A stretch of 5,815 bases of DNA from Deltaproteobacteria bacterium. GTDB lineage: Bacteria > UBA10199 > SPLOWO2-01-44-7. The translations under genes were made by a program, and so were the position numbers. This document shows positions 1 through 5,775 of the stretch, piece after piece; position 1 is the first letter of the stretch, and each line of letters begins with the position of its first letter. The stretch lies in assembly GCA_030688705.1 (NCBI GenBank), contig JAUYJH010000181.1, forward strand, positions 1-5,815. Reading direction: 5' to 3'. The notes under the pieces were generated by a model. The model saw only the letters and a program-made list of their open reading frames with translations, was not told where the DNA came from and searched no databases.

Positions 1-1
1 A

Positions 2-25
2 ATAAAACATGGCCTAAGGGCCATG
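2..25 (-). terminator. Possible intrinsic terminator reading leftward
   Basis: Read on the minus strand, CATGGCC and GGCCATG form a perfect 7-bp stem (8-14 with 19-25) around a 4-nt loop, followed directly by TTTTATT running to the window edge. That is the form of a short rho-independent terminator. It could end leftward transcription from the BolA-family gene, whose stop codon lies about 275 nt upstream. The stem is short and the T tract is interrupted by an A, so it may equally be a decorated edge of the adjacent inverted repeat. Confidence 0.4.
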
Positions 26-90
26 TCACCCTGAACGAAGTGAAGGGTCTCGTTGAAATCGATTAGATCCTTCGCTCCGCTCAGGATGAC
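25..90. repeat. Short intergenic inverted repeat (26-bp arms)
   Basis: The arms at 25-50 (starting GTCACCCTGAACGAAG) and 65-90 (ending GCTCAGGATGAC) are imperfect reverse complements: 21 of 26 positions match and all five differences are transitions, two of which would still allow G-U pairs in RNA. A 14-nt loop separates them. There is no coding capacity. Such fold-back units are typical of dispersed non-coding palindromic repeats or MITE remnants; only one copy is present here, so family status is inferred. It is unrelated in sequence to the larger element at 142-306 and 1722-1890. Confidence 0.6.
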
Positions 91-141
91 GTCGTTGTGG
101 TATTTGCCCATGATCGGTCATTCAACGTTGGGACACTACTG

Positions 142-306
142 ATCCGGGATATATAATCAAAATCGCCGACATAGGAGCGAATTTTTTGGGTGGCAAGGCT
201 TGGCTTTGCCAAGCCACGCAGCAAATTCGAAGAATTTGCGGAGTAAGACACCCCAAAAAATGTCGCGTCTTTTCGAAAAGGTCACCCTGGCCCAAGTTTT
301 TCAGAG
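142..306 (-). repeat. Truncated copy of the palindromic TIR element
   Basis: This copy is the reverse complement of most of the element at 1722-1890. Positions 158-191 match the reverse complement of 1781-1814 over 34 bp, 252-288 match 1741-1777 over 37 bp, and 292-306 match 1723-1737 over 15 bp. Weaker similarity (CGGGAT followed by an AT-rich stretch) continues left to about 145 and then stops, so the distal terminal repeat is missing or decayed. The surviving terminus runs into the BolA-family gene and contains its stop codon. Between the two long matching blocks this copy carries about 60 bp that the other copy lacks. No transposase is visible, so it would be non-autonomous if mobile. Confidence 0.75.
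181..261. repeat. Three-way-junction palindromic core of left element
   Basis: An outer stem pairs ATTTTTTGGG (181-190) with CCCAAAAAAT (252-261), continuing with two more pairs past a bulged C at 251. Inside lie two perfect 8-bp hairpins: GGCTTGGC with GCCAAGCC (197-204 with 208-215, loop TTT) and GCAAATTC with GAATTTGC (221-228 with 232-239, loop GAA). The fold is a cloverleaf-like three-way junction. At the equivalent place the right element has only the outer stem closed on itself. It is not a tRNA: there is no acceptor/T-loop arrangement and no anticodon arm of standard size. Confidence 0.6.
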
Positions 307-537
307 GCTCCTTATTTTTGTCTTCAGCGCCAAGGCGTGCAGGGCGCCGCTGTCGAGTTCATTTTTCAGGGCCTGCATCACCATTTGATGCTGGGCCACC
401 CGTGATTTTCCGTCAAAACCGCTCCAGACGACAACGGCCTCAAAATGGTCGCCGGTGCCGGTATAATCCTTTACCTCCACTTGGGCTCCGGGGAGTTTTT
501 TGAGGACGATATTTTTGATTTTTTCCGCGTCTAGCAT
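301..537 (-). CDS. bolA: BolA-family protein
   Basis: This 78-residue protein is a single BolA domain. Visible hallmarks are an amphipathic first helix (MLDAEKIKNIVLKKLPGAQV), the GDHFEAVVVW strand at 29-38, the FDGKSRVAQHQMV turn and helix at 41-53, and the LHALALKT segment at 66-73, which holds the C-terminal His (67) invariant in the family. BolA proteins partner with monothiol glutaredoxins, sharing a [2Fe-2S] cluster, and some also bind DNA; the protein is cytoplasmic. The reading frame stays open to an ATG at 580-582, but the 15 extra residues do not look like BolA, no Shine-Dalgarno precedes either ATG, and a good promoter lies inside that extension, so 537 was chosen. The usual tail after ALALKT (often xTPEEW-like) is replaced by KIRSL and a stop codon lying inside the repeat end. 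Whether it is the BolA or the IbaG subgroup is unresolved. Confidence 0.88.
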   Translation of the reverse strand: MLDAEKIKNIVLKKLPGAQVEVKDYTGTGDHFEAVVVWSGFDGKSRVAQHQMVMQALKNELDSGALHALALKTKIRSL

Positions 538-546
538 GAGCCGCGG

Positions 547-575
547 CTTATAAACCGCTTTTTGCTTTCCTTCAA
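547..575 (-). promoter_or_regulatory. Sigma-70-like promoter for the BolA gene
   Basis: On the minus strand TTGAAG (570-575, 4/6 to the -35 consensus) and TATAAG (547-552, 5/6 to the -10 consensus) are separated by exactly 17 nt. Transcription would start about position 540, only about 3 nt before the ATG at 537, predicting a leaderless or near-leaderless mRNA. The -10 lies inside a nearly perfect 16-bp inverted repeat, GCGGCTTATAAACCGC (543-558), which could be an operator. This is a prediction from sequence only. Confidence 0.5.
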
Positions 576-612
576 GCAACATTTTTGAGGGGGCGCCGAA
601 GAGTCCCGCGCC

Positions 613-1716
613 ATGACACTTTCAGTGAATATCGTTTTTAGCGCGTTGTCGACGGGCCCTTCGGGCCTGTTAGAGCTGTTGCAGGGGTTTTACGGAAAAC
701 CCCTCGATGCGACGGTTTTGGAATCGGCACAAACCTGTTTTGGACCCCTCTCCTCCGTTTTGGAGGAAGAAGGGGCCGACCACCGAAAATTACTTCTGGC
801 CTTTATCGATTTCAAGGAACTCATCACGAAAAATCATTCGGCCGCCAGGCATCGTCTCATGGGCATTGCCAAGGCATTGTCCCTGTTTGATTCGGAGGGC
901 TACCAAAGAATCCTCGGAGAGGCTTTGGGGAATGGGTCGGGAAGGGTTGTCTTGCTGCGGCGCCCCGTTGCATCGCGCGCAAAACCGGCCGAACCCCGTC
1001 CATCCGTTGAAACGTCTTCCGATTTTGACCGGCTTCCCTTTCCCTATGCCGCCGAAGTTTTACGGTACAAGCGTGGAAATGTGGCGACCGTGAACGAAGT
1101 CCGCATTCAGAAATTTCTGCGCGCGCCCAGCGAACAAATCATGAACGAGCTGATGTGGGAGGCGAGACGCGGCTGTAATGGGGAATTGGATGAGCTGATT
1201 ATTTTGGCGGAAAGAGAAGAAATGGCCAGAAGGGCGGTGGAGCGGATATGGAAAAGCTGTCCGGAGATTTTCAAAACGCATCATTTCGGCGCCGTCTATT
1301 ATCTGCTGATTCGGCATAATTATTTTGCCGATCTCTTCCGGAATTTGAGCCTGGAGGAACCCGCCCTTGCCTTATCGGCCATGATTTACGCCATGGGGGT
1401 TTTCCCGTGGCATGGGAAAGAATTTTATGAAAACCTGGACAGGCTCTATGCGACTTTCCATGAAGAACATGTCCACGATCTGGTAAAAATCGCCCGTAAC
1501 AATGACTGGGCCGCCAAAAGCCTGCTGAAGGTGTCACGGGAGTTTCCCCTGGAACAAATCACCGCCATTTTTTCCCCAAAAGCTGTCCGCCGGATGATGC
1601 GGATGGCACCGCACCATGCGGCGCTGGACGAAGCCTTGGGGGTTTTGGAGGAAAAGCTGACAGATTCAAAGGCCCGGGCCCTTTTGGGCGCCTATTTTGA
1701 GGAAGAACCGGACTAA
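613..1716 (+). CDS. Hypothetical protein, predicted all-helical, two-part
   Basis: I do not recognise this 367-residue protein. No signal peptide, transmembrane segment, nucleotide-binding motif or metal-binding cluster is evident, so it is probably a soluble cytoplasmic protein. Residues 1-115 look helical and leucine-rich; about 118-140 form a Pro/Ser/Arg/Ala-rich linker (VASRAKPAEPRPSVETSS); residues 145-367 form a longer run of amphipathic helices rich in charged and aromatic residues, such as GAVYYLLIRHNYFADLF (226-242), giving the impression of a HEAT-like or other alpha-helical repeat scaffold, though no regular repeat could be laid out by eye. The start is the first ATG; only a weak GAAGAG (598-603) precedes it, so the start is uncertain. 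It diverges from the BolA gene with 75 bp between starts, and the palindromic element begins 5 bp after its stop codon. Codon usage resembles that of its neighbours, and an uninterrupted frame of this length supports a real gene. Confidence 0.8.
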   Translation: MTLSVNIVFSALSTGPSGLLELLQGFYGKPLDATVLESAQTCFGPLSSVLEEEGADHRKLLLAFIDFKELITKNHSAARHRLMGIAKALSLFDSEGYQRILGEALGNGSGRVVLLRRPVASRAKPAEPRPSVETSSDFDRLPFPYAAEVLRYKRGNVATVNEVRIQKFLRAPSEQIMNELMWEARRGCNGELDELIILAEREEMARRAVERIWKSCPEIFKTHHFGAVYYLLIRHNYFADLFRNLSLEEPALALSAMIYAMGVFPWHGKEFYENLDRLYATFHEEHVHDLVKIARNNDWAAKSLLKVSREFPLEQITAIFSPKAVRRMMRMAPHHAALDEALGVLEEKLTDSKARALLGAYFEEEPD

Positions 1717-1721
1717 AGGAA

Positions 1722-1890
1722 TCTCTGAAAAACTTGGCGGAGGGTGACCTTTTCGAAAAGACGCGACATTTTTTGGGTCGACCCAAAAAATTCGCTCCTA
1801 TGTCGGCGATTTTGGTTATGGATCCCGAATGTTAAAATCGCCTTACGCAGGCTTTTCTCAAAGATCACCCTCCGCCAAGTTTTTCAGAGA
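1722..1890 (+). mobile_element. MITE-like palindromic element with 39-bp TIRs
   Basis: Terminal arms 1722-1760 and 1852-1890 are inverted repeats: the outer 26 bp (starting TCTCTGAAAAACTTGG) are identical and 36 of 39 positions match overall. Inside lie a perfect 24-bp palindrome at 1768-1791 (half-site ATTTTTTGGGTC) and a hairpin with a perfect 9-bp stem, GGCGATTTT (1805-1813) with AAAATCGCC (1834-1842). No protein is encoded. It fills most of the 209-bp gap between the convergent stops of the unknown gene (1716) and fusA (1926), so its RNA fold-back might also limit read-through from both sides. TAAAG occurs a few bases outside each end (1714-1718 and 1895-1899), a possible but unproven target duplication. 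A truncated inverted copy lies at 142-306. Confidence 0.75.
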
Positions 1891-1925
1891 GTCTTAAAGC
1901 CCAAGGCCAAAAAAAACCGGGGAGG

Positions 1926-4022
1926 TTATTTTCTCTCGGCTTCTTTTTTCTTCAGATACGCTTCTATCAACTCTTCCTGAACATGCCGGGGGACGGGAGC
2001 ATATTTCAGGAATTCCATTTGAAACTCGCCTTTTCCCTGCGTGATGCTTCGCAGATCGGTTGAAAACCCGAACATCTGGGAGAGGGGAACTTCGGCATCC
2101 ACCTGCGCGTAACGATCCACGGGGGCTGTCCCCAAAATCATCCCGCGCCGCTGATTGATCTGGCCCACCACCGGCCCCTGAAATTCGTCCGGGGTCTGCA
2201 CCTGCAATTTCATGATCGGTTCCAGAATCACCGGCTTGCATTTATGGTAAAACTCCCGCACGGCCGTCATGGCGCAAATCCGAAAGGCCAGATCAGAAGA
2301 ATCGACATCGTGATACGCGCCGTCGTTGAGCACGGCACGCACCCCCACAACGGGAAAGCCGATCAAGAGGCCCTTCTTAAGCTGTTCCTGAAACCCTTTG
2401 TCGCAGGAGGGGATGAATTCGCGGGGAATTTTGCCGCCGACGACCTCGTCCACAAATTCATACTCTTCCACGGCGTCGGGAGGAAGCGGTTCAAAATAGC
2501 CGCCGATTTTGGCGTATTGTCCCGAACCCCCCGTCTGTTTTTTATGTTGGTACGCGAAATCGGTTTTTTGCGTGATGGCTTCACGATAGGCCACCTGGGG
2601 CTGGCCGGCAATCACTTCGCAGTTGTATTCGCGCTTCATCCGCTCGATGTAAATTTCAAGATGAAGCTCTCCCATTCCGGAAATAATGGTTTGCGCGCTT
2701 TCTTCGTCGCGATGGATTTTAAAAGTGGGATCCTCGCGGGAAAAACGGTTCAGGGCTTTTGAAAAATTGGCCGACGCCGCCTGATCTTTGGGAGCCACCG
2801 CGAGCGAAATGACGGGATTGGGGACGTGCATGGAGGTCATGGTGTAATGAACCTTGCCGTCGGTAAAAGTATCCCCGGAAGCGCAGTCGACGCCGAACAT
2901 GGCGACAATGTCTCCGGCGCTGGCCGAGTCTATTTCGTTCATTTCATCAGCGTGCATGCGGACCAGGCGGGGGATCTTCACCTTTTTTTGGTTGGTCGCG
3001 TTGATAATGAAGGCCCCCTTGTTTATTCTTCCCTGATAGATGCGCATGTAGGTCAATTGCCCGTAACGCCCGTCTTCCAATTTGAACGCGAGCCCCACAA
3101 AGGGTTTGTCGGGTGAAGATTCCAAAAGCACTTTGGCTTCTTTATTGTCCTGATCGAGGGCCTCGTTTTTGGATTCCGAAGGATTGGGAAGATAATATCC
3201 CACCGCGTCCAGAAGCAGTTGGACCCCCTTGTTTTTATAGGCGGAACCGATCATGACCGGAATGAATTTCAGGCTTAAAGTTGCTTTGCGCACCACTTTG
3301 CGGAGAAGATCTTCCGGCACTTCTTTATCATCCAGATAAAGTTGCGCCACTTCGTCGTCAAAATCTCCCATGGCCTCCGTCAGGTCGTGGCGTAATTTTT
3401 TGGCTTGTTCCAAAAGGGCTGATGGAATTTCTTCAACGCGGATTTTTTCTCCGTTGTCTCCGTCAAAGTAGTGGGCTTTCATGCTTAAAAGATCGATCAC
3501 CCCTTCAAATTTATCTTCGGCGCCGATGGGCATGGCGATCAAGTGGGCATTGTGGCCCAATTTTTCGCGGAGCTGCTCGGTGACTTTGTAGGGGTTCGCG
3601 CCGGCCCGGTCCATTTTGTTCACAAAGGCGATGCGGGGGACATGATAGCGGGTCATTTGGCGATCGACGGTGATCGATTGGCTCTGAACGCCGGAAACCG
3701 AGCACAAGACCAGAATGGCGCCATCCAGCACGCGAAGCGCCCGCTCGACCTCGATGGTAAAATCGACGTGGCCGGGGGTATCGATGATGTTGATGACGTT
3801 GTGTTTCCATTCGCAGTAGGTGGCGGCCGATTGAATGGTGATTCCCTTTTCGCGTTCCAGATCCATGAAATCCATGGTCGCCCCGACGCCCGATTTTCCC
3901 TTCACTTCCTCGATTTTGTGGATTTTTTTGGTGTAATAAAGAATCCGCTCGGTGAGCGTGGTTTTGCCCGAATCGATGTGGGCCGAAATGCCGATATTCC
4001 TTACCTTTTCAATGTCTGCCAT
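1926..4022 (-). CDS. fusA: Elongation factor G, mitochondrial/spd EF-G1-like
   Basis: This 698-residue translational GTPase catalyses ribosomal translocation after peptide-bond formation. All GTPase motifs are present: G1 AHIDSGKT (14-21), switch I REKGITIQSAAT (57-68), G3 DTPGH (81-85) with the catalytic His, G4 NKMD (135-138) and G5 GSA (259-261). Domain II starts near 305, domain III includes SGMGELHLE (448-456), domain IV includes TGGSGQYAKI (497-506) and the tip loop YHDVDSSDLAF (570-580), and domain V runs to about 680 before a Lys/Glu-rich tail. Full length, no frameshift. HIDSGKTTLTER, the VKGKSGVGATMDFMDLEREKG stretch and the ATLSLKFIPVMIGSAYKNKGVQ region resemble mitochondrial EF-G1 and the spirochaete/planctomycete/deltaproteobacterial EF-G1 clade, from memory of those families. 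AGAAGGG (4029-4035) sits 6 nt before the ATG and fixes the start. It lies 55 bp downstream of ettA on the same strand. Confidence 0.97.
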   Translation of the reverse strand: MADIEKVRNIGISAHIDSGKTTLTERILYYTKKIHKIEEVKGKSGVGATMDFMDLEREKGITIQSAATYCEWKHNVINIIDTPGHVDFTIEVERALRVLDGAILVLCSVSGVQSQSITVDRQMTRYHVPRIAFVNKMDRAGANPYKVTEQLREKLGHNAHLIAMPIGAEDKFEGVIDLLSMKAHYFDGDNGEKIRVEEIPSALLEQAKKLRHDLTEAMGDFDDEVAQLYLDDKEVPEDLLRKVVRKATLSLKFIPVMIGSAYKNKGVQLLLDAVGYYLPNPSESKNEALDQDNKEAKVLLESSPDKPFVGLAFKLEDGRYGQLTYMRIYQGRINKGAFIINATNQKKVKIPRLVRMHADEMNEIDSASAGDIVAMFGVDCASGDTFTDGKVHYTMTSMHVPNPVISLAVAPKDQAASANFSKALNRFSREDPTFKIHRDEESAQTIISGMGELHLEIYIERMKREYNCEVIAGQPQVAYREAITQKTDFAYQHKKQTGGSGQYAKIGGYFEPLPPDAVEEYEFVDEVVGGKIPREFIPSCDKGFQEQLKKGLLIGFPVVGVRAVLNDGAYHDVDSSDLAFRICAMTAVREFYHKCKPVILEPIMKLQVQTPDEFQGPVVGQINQRRGMILGTAPVDRYAQVDAEVPLSQMFGFSTDLRSITQGKGEFQMEFLKYAPVPRHVQEELIEAYLKKKEAERK

Positions 4023-4030
4023 AGCGCGCC

Positions 4031-4060
4031 CTTCTAGAAGATTTGGGAAGGAAATGTCAA
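4031..4060 (-). promoter_or_regulatory. Possible internal promoter for fusA
   Basis: In the ettA-fusA gap, minus-strand TTGACA (4055-4060) is a perfect -35 hexamer. TAGAAG (4031-4036, 4/6) lies 18 nt downstream as a candidate -10. The -10 overlaps the Shine-Dalgarno of fusA, so a transcript from it would start at or next to the ATG and lack that site. This makes the call doubtful, and the -35 could be a chance match. Confidence 0.25.
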
Positions 4061-4067
4061 TAGAAAT

Positions 4068-4088
4068 AACGGGTTGATCAATCCCGTT
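4068..4088 (-). terminator. Weak hairpin over the ettA stop codon
   Basis: On the minus strand AACGGG and CCCGTT (4083-4088 with 4068-4073) pair around an inner TTGATCAA palindrome, and ATTTCTATT follows. The structure spans the ettA stop codon. The six-pair stem and broken T tract make it at best a partial terminator or attenuator that would leave some read-through into fusA; it may instead be an mRNA stability element or chance. Confidence 0.25.
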
Positions 4089-5775
4089 TCATCTTTTTGT
4101 ATTGAATTCGGTGGACGGTTTGGGCGTCGCTCCCCAGGCGGCGGAGGCGGTCTTCTTCATATTCGGCGAAGTTGCCCTCGAACCACGCGACTTGCGAATC
4201 GCCTTCGAAAGCCAGAATATGCGTGGCAATCCGGTCGAGAAACCAGCGATCATGGCTGATAATGACCGCGCAGCCGGCGTAATTTTCAAGCGCCACTTCC
4301 AGCGCGCGGAGCGTGTTCACGTCAAGGTCGTTGGTCGGCTCATCCAACAGCAGAACGTTGCCGGCATCTTTTAACGTCATGGCCAGATGGACCCGGTTTC
4401 TTTCGCCCCCCGACAAAATCGAAATCTGCTTTTGCTGATCGGTGCCGGAAAAATTGAAACGGGCCACATAACCGCGGGAGCTGACTTCGCGGCTCCCCAA
4501 AGAGATCGTCTCTCCGCCGCCGGAGATGCACTCCCACACGGTCCGCTTGTCATCGGGGGTGAAACGGTCCTGGTTTACATAACCCAGTTGCACGGTTTCC
4601 CCGATTTTGAAGGTGCCGCCGTCGGGCTTTTCCATCCCCATGATCATCTTGAAGAGCGTTGTTTTGCCGGCGCCGTTGGGGCCGATAACGCCGACAATGC
4701 CCCCCTGCGGGAGAGAAAAATTCAGGTGTTCAAAAAGGAGTTTGTCGCCATAGGCCTTGGAAACATTTTGCGCCTCGATGACCATTTGGCCCAAGCGCGG
4801 ACCCGGCGGGATGTAAATTTCAATATCCTCATCCAGTTTGGCGCGATCTTGCTTCAAGAGTTGTTCATAATTGCTGATGCGGGCCTTGCTCTTGGCGCGG
4901 CGGGCGGAAGGGCTCTGGCGGATCCACTCCAGCTCGCGATCGAGCGTCTTGAGGCGCTTTCGGTCGCTTTTTTCTTCGCGCGCCAGGCGCTCTTCTTTTT
5001 GTTGAAGCCAGGAGGAATAATTCCCCTTCCACGGAATGCCATAGCCCCGGTCGAGCTCCAAAATCCATCCCGCCGCATTGTCCAAAAAATAGCGGTCGTG
5101 GGTCACGGCGATCACGGTCCCCTTGTATTGTTTGAGATGCCGCTCCAGCCACCAGACCGATTCGGCATCGAGATGGTTGGTCGGTTCATCGAGCAGAAGA
5201 ATGTCGGGCTCTTTCAAAAGAAGGCGGCAGAGGGCCACGCGGCGCTTTTCTCCTCCGGACAGATTTTCGATCAGCGCGTCATCGGGCGGACAGCGGAGCG
5301 CGTCCATGGCAAGCGACAGGCGGGAATCCAATTCCCACGCGTTGGTTTGATCGAGTTTTTCCTGCACCTTGGCCTGGCGGGCGAGCAGTTTTTCCATGGC
5401 CTCTTCGGGCATCGGGTCCGCGAAGGAGTTGTTGATCGTTTCAAATTCTTTGAGCAGATCGACCACCTCTTGCACCCCTTCGGAGACGCATTCTTTGACC
5501 GTTTTTTTCGGATCGAGCCGGGGCTCCTGCTCCAAAAACCCGATGCTGTAATCGCTTGAGAAATGGACATCGCCGCTGTAGCCGTCATCGACCCCGGCGA
5601 TAATTTTGAGCAGGGAGCTTTTGCCGGAGCCGTTCAAGCCCAGAACGCCGATTTTGGCGCCGTAATAAAACCCGAGAGAAATGTCTTTTAAGACCTGTTT
5701 CTTGGGGGGGTGCACGCGGCTCACCTTGTGCATCGAAAAAATAACCTGCTGCGAATTATTTTCCTCATTTGCCAT
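4078..5775 (-). CDS. ettA: Energy-dependent translational throttle protein EttA (ABC-F)
   Basis: This 565-residue tandem ATP-binding protein has no membrane domain and matches the recalled E. coli EttA (about 555 residues) nearly end to end. EttA binds the ribosomal E site and lets the 70S initiation complex enter elongation only when ATP is plentiful. Domain 1 has Walker A GLNGSGKS (46-53), signature LSGGE (172-176), Walker B with catalytic Glu197 and switch His226; the arm insertion lies around 96-146. The charged inter-domain linker (about 243-323) includes GIPWKGNYSSWLQQK and ELEWIRQSPSARRAKSKAR, typical of EttA. Domain 2 has GPNGAGKT (365-372), LSGGE (454-458), Glu479 and His508, so both ATPase sites look intact. 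AAAGAGG (5783-5789) sits 7 nt before the ATG. The N-terminus is about 7 residues longer than that of E. coli EttA. It probably forms an operon with the downstream fusA. Confidence 0.96.
   Translation of the reverse strand: MANEENNSQQVIFSMHKVSRVHPPKKQVLKDISLGFYYGAKIGVLGLNGSGKSSLLKIIAGVDDGYSGDVHFSSDYSIGFLEQEPRLDPKKTVKECVSEGVQEVVDLLKEFETINNSFADPMPEEAMEKLLARQAKVQEKLDQTNAWELDSRLSLAMDALRCPPDDALIENLSGGEKRRVALCRLLLKEPDILLLDEPTNHLDAESVWWLERHLKQYKGTVIAVTHDRYFLDNAAGWILELDRGYGIPWKGNYSSWLQQKEERLAREEKSDRKRLKTLDRELEWIRQSPSARRAKSKARISNYEQLLKQDRAKLDEDIEIYIPPGPRLGQMVIEAQNVSKAYGDKLLFEHLNFSLPQGGIVGVIGPNGAGKTTLFKMIMGMEKPDGGTFKIGETVQLGYVNQDRFTPDDKRTVWECISGGGETISLGSREVSSRGYVARFNFSGTDQQKQISILSGGERNRVHLAMTLKDAGNVLLLDEPTNDLDVNTLRALEVALENYAGCAVIISHDRWFLDRIATHILAFEGDSQVAWFEGNFAEYEEDRLRRLGSDAQTVHRIQYKKMKRD

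Noticed and set aside
181..261. tRNA or tRNA-like gene suggested by the cloverleaf shape
   Set aside because: Only two inner arms with 3-nt loops, a T/A-rich outer stem, and no anticodon arm or T-loop consensus.
186..503. Plus-strand open frames starting in the left repeat
   Set aside because: They span the palindromic repeat and run antisense through the BolA gene; the translations are low-complexity and Arg/Pro-rich, as expected from non-coding DNA.
580..582. Upstream ATG as the bolA start
   Set aside because: The added 15 residues are not BolA-like, there is no ribosome binding site, and the best promoter lies within this stretch, so it would not be transcribed.
1768..1791. Intrinsic terminator at the 24-bp palindrome
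   Set aside because: On either strand the stem begins with T6 and ends with A6, so no T tract follows the hairpin; the outer arms might affect transcription, but this is not a standard terminator.
1909..1916. T8 tract after fusA (A8 on the plus strand) as a terminator
   Set aside because: No GC-rich stem precedes it on the minus strand; the CCGG and GGCC on its two sides do not pair with each other.
2244..2762. 172-codon plus-strand frame, and other open frames inside fusA
   Set aside because: All are shadows of the conserved fusA frame with no family features of their own.
4387..5559. 390-codon plus-strand open frame
   Set aside because: It lies entirely antisense to ettA, whose protein matches a known family end to end; the antisense translation shows no recognisable domain and its openness follows from codon bias in ettA.
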